Positions 22,339 to 32,484 of a stretch of 64,000 nt of DNA are shown here, piece by piece. The position numbers were made by a program, and so were the translations under genes. This stretch comes from Emergomyces orientalis (taxonomy: Eukaryota; Ascomycota; Eurotiomycetes; Onygenales; Ajellomycetaceae). How positions within the stretch are numbered: position 1 is the first letter of the stretch; each line of letters begins with the position of its first letter. The stretch is taken from contig MOWL01000090.1 of NCBI GenBank assembly GCA_002110485.1, forward strand, positions 372,001 to 436,000. The letters are read 5' to 3'. The notes under the pieces were generated by a model. That model did no database searches. It was not told the DNA's origin and saw only the letters and a program-made list of their open reading frames with translations.

Positions 22339-23597
22339 TCAGGGCGCGGGAGGTACAACAGATGCTGGCCCTAGGCCGCCACCTCGGTATTCTGTATCCC
22401 GATGCTGGCCATCGATCAATGGCTGGCGGTCGACTTCGACGTACGAAGCCTCGGTTTGTTGGGGCGGAACCATCGAAAACTGATCGCTGTGCTTCTGATA
22501 GTCTGTTCGCATTTGAGGGAAGTGGGTACCTGGGTGGAAGGTGGTAAGAAGGATAGCGGCGATTATGCACATACTATTGTTAGAGCGACTGTTATTAGTT
22601 TCCTTGGTTTATTCAATGAAGAAGGTTGGGGACAAGAAGAGAAGAGGAGTAGATTGGAGAAAAGAGGAGGTAACGTACACGCCCTCTAGAATGACGAATG
22701 AGATTTCGTCTTGCATGATATGATTAGCCCAGCCTCCGGCCATTTCGGCGATTCTGCAACGTTTTGTCAGTAAAAGGAAGAGAAAAAGGCGAGCTGGCGG
22801 GCCTCAGTCATGTAGAGGTAGACATACCGGTAAGTGCATCGGGCAAAGAGCACAAAGAATGAAATAGCCAGGCTAATGAGGAACTTCCTGAACTTTGTGT
22901 TCGTCCACACCTTCTGAGACTCGACGGTCATTCGGCGACCTCCCTCACCAAGTAGGTGCCAGAAGAAATGCCCAGCCATAGCACCGAAAATTATCAAAGT
23001 GAAAACCTGCCACACAATACCGGCAAGCATGATTTGTGCTCCAATATCTTTGTCTGACTCCGTTTCCCCGGTTGCCGCGAGGGCACCACCAGCACCCTGG
23101 AGTGAAAGAGATAACAAATCAAAGCCGATGAATATCCAAGTGTATAGCCATGGCTTTATTAGTGAGAGATGAGGACCCAGGGCGATGGTTAGATGTTTTA
23201 AGGTGAGGTATATGGCGGCTGTGAAGAATGAAGGTGCGATGATGAGGGTACAGATCTGGATTTGGAAACCAATCGAGTCCCAGGGGTTTTTATTGAGCAT
23301 GAGTCGGCCACCATATCCTGTTCGAAAGAAATGATTAGAGATACGAGTCAGTTATCTGCTGGTCCAATTGAAGATCCATTTGAATTTACCTATGGCTTCA
23401 GACATGCATCCCAGAGCCATTGCAACCCCGAATGAATATGTCTTGTGCTTGAAGGTTTGCCAAACTGCAACAAAGAAAAGAATTCCAAAGACAATGAGAC
23501 ATAACATGTTGACTACCGGGTTAGGGTGGTACCCATAGATAGTCGCCTCGAGAGGACATTCCGGAGATATCTCCGTGCAGTCGCTATATTGGCCCAT
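22339..23597 (-). CDS. RTA1-family membrane protein (second copy type)
   Basis: Minus-strand exons 23597-23390, 23317-22828, 22753-22679 and 22573-22339 give 335 aa. Introns of 72, 74 and 105 nt have GTAAAT, GTATGT and GTACGT donors. Family hallmarks: YGYHPNPVVNM near the start, SEAIGYGGRLM across intron 1, FTAAIYLTLKH, DLLSLSLQGAGGAL, and across intron 2 CTYRIAEMAGGWANHI, then DEISFVILEGVMCIIAAILL and TTFHPGTHF. All seven helices can be traced. The ATG at 23597 begins MGQYSDCTE, giving a Cys-bearing extracellular N-terminus usual for this subgroup. It belongs to the longer RTM1-like branch and differs clearly from the gene at 1.7 kb, so the two are old paralogs rather than a recent duplication. 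Likely a plasma-membrane lipid or toxicant-resistance protein. Confidence 0.92.
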
Positions 23598-25096
23598 CTT
23601 TTGTGACAATGTCGGTAGTTTGGAGGCAAATAGGAATCAAAAGAAGGAACAATAGTGAAGTAGGGCTAGCTATTTTGTCGCTGCCGTTCAGTTTGATATT
23701 CAGGGACTGAACAAACAAGGAAGTGAGAAAGCGTGTCCTTAAATAAAGTAGGAATCGAGATAACCAAAGAACACTTGGGGAGAAAGAATATAAAAATAGC
23801 TCAAAATATTTAGAGCTAAATTGCTACCGTGAAAAGGGCTAAGACTGAGAATCCCAAGCCACGACACGGTTAGACTGACTTTACGCCCGTATGCACCGCA
23901 GGACCTGAATTATCTCTCGTCGAACAGCTAGAATTGTCTTATATCCGGGCTGAATAAGCCAAGCACCAAAGGCCAAGCGCGCTTACAAAGGTCCCACGGC
24001 AGAATGCATCGAGCTTTTTGAATGGGCAGCTCTTCGCGGAAGTCCCCATGTAAGCAAGTCACTGGAGCTTAAAGTTAATTGGTAAATTAAACTAATGTTA
24101 GGCTTCGGTGATCTTCGACGCAACTTGATACCCCTGGTTCTCCTTAGCGGCTGCATCCAGTCCCGTAATTATTGAGAAATTATTTCTATTCGTTTGTTTC
24201 AGAGAGCGAGAGAACCTAAACAGTATTAATCTCCAATGTGAGTAGTTCTAAAAAAAGAGCAATAGCATTGAAAAAGGGAAAACTCCCAAATCAAAATTCT
24301 CCCAGGAGCATCCATTTGACATTTGATAACGCATCAATCAAGGGTTTTACAAACCTTATTTGCTAGCAAGATGGAAAGAAGGTTAAGAAAGTGACCGCCG
24401 TCCCCGCCTATATCCTCAAGTCAAGGAGAGAGGCGAGTTGATGATTCGCGGAAGTACGTCCAGCACGCACTGGAAGCAGGAGGAAGAAAGCATCAAGGAC
24501 CCTGTGGGGTGGTCAGCCCTAGTGCAGGGCTGAGGAAATCAGCCAAGCTCGGAGCTCGGGCATCACAATTACCTTGCCGAGCCACCCCGCTAAGGTCTTG
24601 GCGAGGATGCCCCATCAACCATCGGCCGTAAGCTCGCTGTTAGTGCCTGTGTTGTGATGCCGGTCAAACTTCGTTCGCCTATTTTCAGCTTTTAAATCTG
24701 ACATGCAGTCGCTTCGAGGTGACGTGTCCGGAGAAACCTATTCGCCGGTGTTGGCTGCTGATGAAGATTAATTTCCCCCCACACAGTAGAACATGGAGAA
24801 GCATCTCCCTTGTTAAGCGATGATATCAGCTTCGCTGAGTCATGCCAAGGAAATCTCGTGTCGATTTGGCGACCCCTCTTCGCGATTTGGCGTCCCTTCA
24901 ACCGCGTCAACGCCTCCCTTTTCCGCTCTTTCAAAGGTTCCGAGTTCTTTGCAATTGGTGGATCACAGGTAGCCAGATAACCGCTGACTGTTAAATGGGC
25001 ATTTGAAGACAAAAAAAATATATTCAAATCAGTTCAAGATCAACTCGCAATTCTGACATTTGGCTTCATCCCAAAAGCGGAGACACCCCAGAAAGC
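23598..25096. other. Intergenic with a nested inverted repeat
   Basis: 1.5 kb between divergent genes. Apart from the stem-loop structure at 24504-24590, listed separately, no gene or known element is recognised. The minus frame at 24692-25027 has no motif. Confidence 0.55.
24504..24590. repeat. Nested inverted repeats, possible MITE remnant
   Basis: Inner arms TCAGCCCT (24513-24520) and AGGGCTGA (24526-24533) form a perfect 8-bp stem with a 5-nt loop. Outer arms GTGGGGTGG (24504-24512) and CCACCCCGC (24582-24590) pair at 8 of 9 positions. The right end, read on the minus strand, contains GGTGGCTCGGCAAG, which also occurs on the plus strand at about 50335-50348. A small decayed transposon terminus is possible but unproven. 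Confidence 0.35.
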
Positions 25097-25953
25097 ATGG
25101 CTACTGCTGAGCCTAAATATGAAGTCCCTATTTCCGGAATCCCACTCGAAATCCGAACAGAGAGGTTGTTCATGAGACGTTTAGTTGCTGAATTGGATGC
25201 GAATGATATATTTGATATCCGTTCACGGATGGATGTCATGAAGTGGAGGTAATACTTTAGCTGCACATTTGCCGAACTCGCCCCCCTCCCTCTCTCCTGG
25301 GGAATTGGTATTTATCCAGTTTCCATAAACCTGATCGAAGCCCCTTCCCATGCACCTCGTTTATTACTCTTTGGTAGATATCAGAGTGGCTATTTCTCGG
25401 CTCTTTTGCAGGTCGTGCTGCTACCATCTGTAGCAGCAAAAGTGCCTAGGGGAGGAAAATTGCGTTGGCATAAAATCAGTGAACAACACTCACATGTCCG
25501 AACAGTAGCACTAGAATGCCCGATGCCGACGTCGCCGCAACGAAGGCGCATTTCCTTAATTTGGACCGGCCAGGATCTCTCGGCTTAGCGGTGTTCGAAG
25601 CTCCCAACTTAGAACGGGCGATTGCATGCATTGGCTTCTACGAAAGAAACGGGCATACGGAACTTGGGTACCTCATACATCCAGACTTTTGGGGGAAAGG
25701 ATATGCAACCGAGGCCGCTCGGGCTGCCATCGACATTTGGTGGGAGTTTGTCACCTCCTTTCGACCAGAGAATAGTAGTGTGAAGGAATCACCCAAGAGT
25801 GAACTGGTCCTATATGCAGATACTGACCCATTAAATGCGGCCAGCAATCGGGTTTTAATGAAATGTGGATTTAAGCAGGTCGAAGAAATTGTAGACGAGA
25901 TTGGCCCTTGTATTAAGTGGGAGTTGCATAAAAAAGACATGTTGACAGATTGA
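25097..25953 (+). CDS. GNAT-family N-acetyltransferase (RimJ/RimL type)
   Basis: Exons 25097-25248 and 25506-25953 give 199 aa. The join reads VMKWSSTRMPDADVAATKAHF, the usual ...VMKWxSxxxPDxD... order of this subfamily, which fixes both splice sites. The N-terminal EIRTERLFMRRL strand and the acetyl-CoA loop at about residues 109-122 (HPDFWGKGYATE, Q/RxxGxG/A-type) identify the fold; the C-terminal NAASNRVLMKCGFKQVEE is the conserved last motif. Such enzymes transfer acetyl from acetyl-CoA to an amine of a protein N-terminus or small molecule. The substrate cannot be told. The 257-nt intron is long for this window and holds a perfect hairpin. Length matches the family. No targeting signal seen. 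Confidence 0.88.
25416..25438. repeat. Perfect 9-bp hairpin inside the GNAT intron
   Basis: TGCTGCTAC (25416-25424), loop CATCT, GTAGCAGCA (25430-25438). It sits just after a strong alternative acceptor, CTCTTTTGCAG, ending at 25411. Using that acceptor leads quickly to a stop codon. Confidence 0.75.
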
Positions 25954-26642
25954 CATTTTTGGTGGATGGTGCATACACCTGCGCAGGACTGCGGAAAACA
26001 TAGTTTCATGTATATGCCTCTCGTTGTCCCACATATTCCAGTTTTTAGCTGAGTGTTTCGTACTGTTCAATTTTACTGGCGGAGAATTCGTTCGTGGTAG
26101 CATGATCCATAAAAGTCAGATACCTGCCGAGTACTTCATTTGTTTCCTTCCCCCTTGAATGCATGAGACGAACGTGATATCTTCAGCATGGAAGTAGAGG
26201 TTTTGTATGAATACCATTAGGGGATAGTTCATGCCATGCCATGTGCAGTGATCGAACATATAGTACACAACCAGGCAGCAAGTGTGATAATAAGGCTGCA
26301 TTCAAGCCATTCGAGCGAATATACAGATCCTTCAACTGCATCCCCGTGTTGACTGCAGATGGGTAAAGAAGTCGAAATTTGACCGATTTTCGTCTAACTT
26401 CGGCAAATTTCCCCAAGGCAGCACCACGCTAGCCCTAACTGGGTAAGATGGATCGGTCAACTCCAAATTCCCGCTCCGAATTTCAACCGCCCATCATTAT
26501 TATCATTATCATTATCATTAGTATTATTAGTATTACCCTCCGCAGCTTTATTAATCCTCAATTCACCTCAATCACAATCACAATCCGAAGGGTGATACAA
26601 TAAGGAAACTGAGGTGAACGAATATATACATCATCCTTCTGC
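25954..26642. other. Intergenic with an ATT/ATC-type microsatellite
   Basis: About 0.7 kb, promoter of AIM11. A microsatellite of TCATTAT/TATTAG units spans about 26491-26536. No gene recognised. Confidence 0.6.
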
Positions 26643-27218
26643 ATGGCCTCCTTTCTCCCCGGCCTATCATTGTCACCACCATCGACAATGTCCTCCACCA
26701 CCAGCGAACCCAACGAAACATCCCAATCTCAATCACAATCACCACAAGCGCAGACACTCCAACCCTCCAAAAAGTCCCTCATCCCAAACTCCACAAAGCT
26801 CCTCCTCGGCGGTACCGCCTTCCTCATCCTCTCCTCCATCATAACCCGCCGCGCCCTCCTCCGTAAGCGCATCAGCGCACTTCCGCCCACCTACACCAGC
26901 GCGCCATTCCACCAGCCGCCTGTGAACGGAGCCCTCGAGGCGCTCGAAGCACTAAACATTGCAACGATAAATGTCGCCAGCGTAGCGATGATTGGCGTCG
27001 GGGCGGGTATGTATGCGTTTGACATTAATACTATGGACGATTTGAGGCGGAAGGTGAGGGGTGGGCTGGGGGTTGATGGGTCTGGTCGGTCGGAGCAGGA
27101 TGTCGAGGAGGAGTTGGAGGAGTGGGTTGTTAGTGTCATGGGTCGGAAGGCAGAGAAAGAGAAGAAGGGGAAGGGAGAGGAGCAGGAATATGTTAATGAG
27201 CGGGGGAAAGAGAGGTAG
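26643..27218 (+). CDS. AIM11: AIM11-like mitochondrial membrane protein
   Basis: A single exon of 191 aa. The block STKLLLGGTAFLILSSIITR followed by RALLRKRISALPPTYTS, and then NGALEALEALNIATINVASV with MYAFDIN, matches the fungal AIM11 family (altered inheritance of mitochondria 11), which has two membrane helices (about residues 50-70 and 105-127). Its biochemical role is unknown. The Ser/Gln-rich N-terminus (first 45 aa) is not conserved; a second ATG at 26688 (MSSTTSEPNE) could be the real start. The C-terminus is charged and Lys/Glu-rich. Length is near that of other family members. Confidence 0.85.
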   Translation: MASFLPGLSLSPPSTMSSTTSEPNETSQSQSQSPQAQTLQPSKKSLIPNSTKLLLGGTAFLILSSIITRRALLRKRISALPPTYTSAPFHQPPVNGALEALEALNIATINVASVAMIGVGAGMYAFDINTMDDLRRKVRGGLGVDGSGRSEQDVEEELEEWVVSVMGRKAEKEKKGKGEEQEYVNERGKER

Positions 27219-27804
27219 GAATTGAGTTTGTGTGACTTATGTGTTGCGATGAGACGTTTTGGCTGGCCCGCGTCGCGCTGTGGGTACGGATTATCTTGAG
27301 ATGGAGACCTGCTCGATACATTTCGGCTCTTCTGAAGAACGTTGAAGGAAACTTTTAGAATCACCGCTATTAAACCCCCCCCCCCTTTCTGCCCTTCATA
27401 CAGGCGCTCGACGTACGGAGTCATGTCGCATAGAATGGACCCCCATCCTTCATCACGTTGCGCTATGCTTCGAAAGCATTGTTTCCCGCGTTTTGGGCTC
27501 CGAAGAGGAGATAAAATGCCTTCCAAAATCTATACGCCAGCCCACATCTGTACAAAAATCTATTGTAACATAGCAGTTGATCATTTTTCTCAAGAATTTG
27601 AAAAGAAATGACATAACGATAAATGGGACGTAAATGAAAATTTCTGAGAACCTCAATTCATAAATGCTACGCCATAACAAATGGTATTAAAGAAATATTC
27701 GCTTCCCAGCGAGGCAGGCAAACCCAGAAAGAGAAAACAATAAAAAATAAAAGTAGCTATGTAGTAATACAAGGGATAAAGGTACACGTCATGATATCAT
27801 CGAT
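27219..27804. other. Convergent 3' intergenic region
   Basis: Between AIM11 (+) and the RBM5-like gene (-). It contains a C11 homopolymer at 27375-27385. No gene recognised. Confidence 0.6.
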
Positions 27805-30609
27805 CTACTCCTTTGACATCCGCTCGTATCGCTCGCGTGCAGTCTCTTTCGTCTTCTCGAGGAACTCATCGTATCTACCCCTTGTATTCCTTCCCGCTTC
27901 CTGAACTGCATCGCCAACTTTGCCTCCCTGAGCGCCCAACCCAACGCCTTGGACATATAGCTCAGTAGCGATAGGAGCCGTCATCCCCGAGCCTTCTGCG
28001 CCAAGTCCCGAGCCAGCAGACCAACCCATTTTGCCGAGAAGAGCTGCGCCCTTCGACATGGTAGGAACCGGCGGCGCTTCTTCAATTTCCTTTTCCACTC
28101 TCTTCTCCTTTGCCTTTACCGATGGCCCGAAGGCCTGACGTCGTTCCTTAGCCCGGTCACGGTATTCTGAAGAGGGCTGTTGTTCGGACTGGTCCCGTTT
28201 CTTCGCCAGTTTGGCCAAGGCTTTAGTTTTAAGCTCTTCATTTTGCATGTTCTCACGATGAAGCTGGCTTAGTCTCTCGTGTTTGTTCACTTCTGCTTCC
28301 GTCTTAAACTGGCGCATGCACAGATAACAGCATTTACGATTAAGGTCCGCGTAAGATTGTGTTGGCACAGGTGACCCGGAAGATGAGCCACCATCTTCAC
28401 TGCCACCCTGTTTATGGTCGCTGCCCGACCCGACTTCTTTTGTTTCGTCTCGCTGGATACCGTGCAATTCAGCATGACGGTTACTCCAAAACTGAAGGTG
28501 AGTTGGTACAGCAAGCTTCTTTGTGCTAGGTGTTCCTCCGGCATCCGCTTTTCTCTTCTTTGCCTTTTCAGCCTCCCTTCCGGGTTTGGGATGCTTGTCA
28601 GTCGCCGTGGATTTTGTCGCTCGAGGTTTGGTACGGTTCTTGTCGGGGTCCTCCGTCGACACTATCAACTCTGTTGCATAAGCATTCTCGTCCCAATATG
28701 CTAATTTCATGGAAGGATTTCCAAGTGGGCTGAAAGTGAATCTCTCGGTGCTTGCTGTAGGGTTGATGACGGGAACAAAGACTCCAGCGTGGATATAACT
28801 AGCTAGAACTGGCTTCGAGGAAATCGTGAATGTTTCGAATGAGTTATATCGAGTTAGTGCAGCTTGGGCATCCTACAGTGTGTTTAATATATAAAGTATA
28901 TGTAAGACGAGTTTGAAGCTGCAGCGGCGGGGCTTACTTCTACTGTTGCAAACTCCGCAAACCCGTATTTCCAACTTTCGTTACTTCGACGATCTCGTAT
29001 GAGCAACACGCGCCGTATTGAGCCTTCTCGTGCTCCTAGATTGGCATCCCCTGTCGTAGAAGCAACCTTTGCGCCCTTTTTGGCGGCGGGAGGCGCATTG
29101 TGTCCTTCTGAGCCAGGCGAGGGTTTATAAAGTTTTGCTACACCTTTGGCAAGAAGTTCCTCTGTAACCGACGCCTCTAGGCCTCGAAGGAGAATAAATT
29201 GAGACGGGGTTCCATCGGGAGCTACATCGTTGTCACCGTGATTCGCAACGCGTGGAGGATTCGCTACTCCAGGAGGAAGTTGAACAAAATCTTCACTAGT
29301 TAGTTCAAAGCTTGTGGAGATTGGCATTTCAAGGAACATACCAGCTCGAATAGCTTGGCATCGGAAGCAGCGCTGTCGGGTTGCGTAATTGACTATGGAA
29401 CACTAATAATAATAAAAAGCAACGTTCGTTAGATAATAGTCACCTAGTAGAAAACGAATTTAATGACTTACGATCTTGCATGTCCACTCTCCTTCGGCTT
29501 TGATTCGATTACGGTCTTCTCTTTCTCGACTATAGGCTATTCTAACCCTTGTGCCACGCTCATCAGTATGCGATCCGCTATCCCCATAGAGATATATGGT
29601 AGGAAAGTTGCGTTCCAGGAATTCACGAGAGTCATCTATTGTAGGGAACCGAAGAAAGCCCAACTGGCGAGAGATCTCTAGAGAGAAAAATCAGTATTTG
29701 TGGATGACAAAATAGTGGAGTCTGATCACACGCACTCGTTTGGCGATCGCGGATGACACGAACGTCCTCCAATGCCTCGACATTGTAATATTGGGTGAGT
29801 TCATTCAATATCTGTTACAAGAAAAGAATCGACCGGAATAATGACCGGCGACAAGCACATCTCAGCATCCTGTCTTCCAAGAAAAGATGAGGAAAACGTA
29901 GCGCAGCCACTCATATCAATAGGGAATTCAGGTTGCTGTGCATTGTAGTGGGGAAAGGGAGGAGTGGTCGAACGTCGTCTTCATTCATGTCCACTGGTAT
30001 GCCTTCCATCATGATCTCACGGCTTTCCTGACCGTAGTAAGGGCGTCGGGGGCCGCGTTGGCTGCGGCTTCTGGATCGACTTCGACTTCCGCTGTAACTT
30101 CCGCTGCGACTGTCATATCCAGGCGAGCGATATCCTTCCCGATCACGGTCCCTGTATGACGACCTTCCACGGCGACGTGGAGGGGACCGAGAGGGGCGTC
30201 GGTGCTCGTCTCGCTCTCTAGGTCGGTAGTCCCTAGCCATTGGAATGTCGCTATCCGCGCCGGGATGCCTCCTATCTGCCGCTGGACCACGAGGAGGAGT
30301 CCGAGAAATGTCTTCAAGTAGGAAACAGAAATGAAGAAATCAGCACAAGCTCAAACGAGGGATGTATCCATTTATTCGCCCCAGTGCGCGAAGTTGATTT
30401 TTACCATGCGGAGGAGAGCGTGTACCGCCTGGTGAGCCGTATCTACGGTCCCTGGATCGTGGGACAGTATGTGGAGGAGAGTAGGGGCGGGAGCGGGAGC
30501 GGGATGTCCGGTCATCATACATGCGTCCGTTCCGGTCATTGTGGCGAGTTGGTGGATTGTTTGGCTGGGCCCCACGGTACCCTCGATCTCCAGGATTATA
30601 CGAAGTCAT
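27805..30609 (-). CDS. RBM5/RBM10-like RNA-binding splicing factor
   Basis: Minus-strand exons 30609-30405, 30311-29974, 29811-29736, 29677-29472, 29402-29342, 29290-28938 and 28872-27805 give 768 aa. Domains in order: an RS/RG-rich N-terminus (1-165); RRM1 (about 168-265, with MMEGIPVDM and LEDVRVIRDRQT, GFLRF); a RanBP2-type zinc finger (about 269-292, WTCKICSIVNYATRQRCFRC, all four Cys present); RRM2 (about 325-445, ILLRGLEASVTEELL ... GFAEFATVEDAQ); a C2H2 finger (about 598-625, CCYLCMRQF ... HERLSQLHREN); and a G-patch (about 690-735, GAALLGKMGWSAGSGLG). This is the order of human RBM5/RBM6/RBM10, which act in early spliceosomal complexes and splice-site choice. Intron 2 needs a weak GTTCGA donor, and intron 4 has two competing acceptors. 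Some exon limits may therefore shift. Confidence 0.88.
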
Positions 30610-31045
30610 ATTGTTATATCATGGACAAAACAAACTTGATATGGGTATTAGTGGAAGAAGACAACAAGTTTAGAGGGAAGTAAGAAAGCTGTAGGTGTTG
30701 AAGTTGTCACTGCGGCTGCCGAGTCTCGAAAAGTGGAAAGGGTGTCTAGGTTGCCGCTTAGTCAGCATGCCGCTCACGTGATATAAAAAGTTCTACAAGC
30801 AAACAAATTTACTACTAGTATCCAGGAGAAAGAGAGATGACGATTTCGGCAATGAATTTAATTGCAGACTCGCATCTTGTCTACAATTTTTAATTCCATT
30901 ATAAAGATCTGTTCAATTGCCGTGACATCTATTCCATTCATACCCCGCCTACATCAACGGTGTTCGTGACAATCTCCAGAGTGACTTCAAGCAACCGAAT
31001 CAATACATTCCATGCCTCTCCATGAGGTAATAATTTGGTAAGTTC
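30610..31045. other. Intergenic between two minus-strand genes
   Basis: 436 bp, promoter of the RBM5-like gene and 3' end of the aldo-keto reductase gene. Nothing else recognised. Confidence 0.6.
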
Positions 31046-32484
31046 TTAACCCACTCTAGCTTGATCAAGTGGGGGTTTGTTGTCCAGCAGCTCGTCGATT
31101 TCGGATAATATTTCGGGAGTGAGCTTGGGAAGCACCTTCAAACTCTCGACGTTTTCGACAACCTGTTCCGGTCTGGAGGCTCCCGTGATGACAGAACTCA
31201 CGTTTTCATTCTTCAAACACCAAGCAAGGGCAAGCGCTGATAGTTTGCATTCAAGTCGGTCGGCAATTGGCTTTTTTCAATACAGTCAGATACGTACCAT
31301 GGAGCTCCCATCGCTCGTAGAGGTAAAGAAAAGGTTGGCCGGGGTGGGAGTAAAGGCTGGTTGTATATTCGAGGCTTACCTTGAGCTTTGCCACTTTCTG
31401 GATGTTCGCTTTCCAGGCCTCGCCACCGTATTCTTTTCTAATAGACGAGGTATACTTATCATTGCTGACCGCAATCCGTGAATCCTTGGGGGGTTCTGTA
31501 GCCGCCTCGTTATATTTCCCCGTCAAGATACCGCCCTTCAACGGCGAGAAAACGGTCAATCCGATTCCGTACCGGGAATACACTCGCTGGAATTCGCCCT
31601 CGACCTTTTGCCGATCGATCATGTTATACAATGGCTGTTCAACTATCGGTCCAATCAATCCCAGCGACTTGGCAACTCCAGTCGCTTCGGATATTTCGTC
31701 CGCCGACCACATTGAAGTCCCCCAGTAGAATGCCAACCCTTTGTCAATAAGGTAATTGAAAGCCCGGACGACCTCTTCCATAGGTGTAAGTCTATCAGGG
31801 CGGTGGGCGTAGATAATGTCGACATAATCCAGCTCCATGCGTTTTAGGGAAGCCAATGTTCCCTCGATAATATGTTTTCGAGACAGGCCATAGTTGTTGA
31901 TTTCTACGTTTCCATGGGCGGTACCAAAATTGATCTTGGATAATCGAGTCAGCTGATGGCTATATATAATATGACCATATTACGTGAAAGAATACTGAAC
32001 CTTTGTGCTAATAACCAGATCGTTGCGTTTCCATTTAAACTCCTTAATGGCCTTACCCATGGCAATTTCGGATTTGCCACCAGCGTAGCTGAGGAACGTG
32101 AGTCAATGCGCAGTTTTCATTATCATGAATTTGCCGCGAACATGGGAACAATTACCTCTCAGCCGTGTCAAAAAAGTTGACGCCTAGGTCATAGGCTTGC
32201 TTCATGCATTTCATTGTTCCCTCTGGAAAGCCAGTATTAGCATCTTAAAACCCGTTCCAGTGTGACTATCCCATTGCTTCTCCGAAACATCAACTATTGG
32301 GCCACCCTGTTACCTTCATCTACATGCCCGCCATAGCTGTCAATCCATCAGTATAAACGTTAACTAAGACGTTTTTTAGGCTAACATACGTGAGCCATCC
32401 TCCCAACGATATCACAGAGACATGAAGTCCCGAATTACCGACTCTGCGATAGAGCATCCCCGTATTCTTGTTTGGCTCGGCCAT
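31046..32484 (-). CDS. Aldo-keto reductase, Shaker K+ channel beta-subunit-like (AKR6)
   Basis: Minus-strand exons 32484-32390, 32336-32314, 32222-32156, 32088-32001, 31934-31380 and 31270-31046 give 350 aa. Exon 2 is only 23 nt and supplies YGGHVDE. The catalytic tetrad of the superfamily is complete: Asp58 and Tyr63 (NFFDTAESYAGGKSE), Lys91 (LVISTK) and His135 (DIIYAHRPDR). MLYRRVGNSGLHVSVISLGG opens the barrel and WCLKNENVSSVITGASRPEQ gives the NADPH-binding C-terminal part. In animals this branch binds Kv channels. In fungi it is usually called a voltage-gated K+ channel beta subunit, but Kv-type partners are lacking, so an NADPH-dependent carbonyl reductase role is safer. It is soluble, with no targeting signal. 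It lies upstream of, and tandem with, the RBM5-like gene. Confidence 0.92.

Noticed and set aside
30240..30683. 147-codon plus-strand frame
   Set aside because: It is the antisense of the RS-rich first exons of the RBM5-like gene.
13107..32484. Functional cluster of TOK channel and Kv-beta-like reductase
   Set aside because: They are about 16 kb apart with six unrelated genes between them, and the families are not known to interact.
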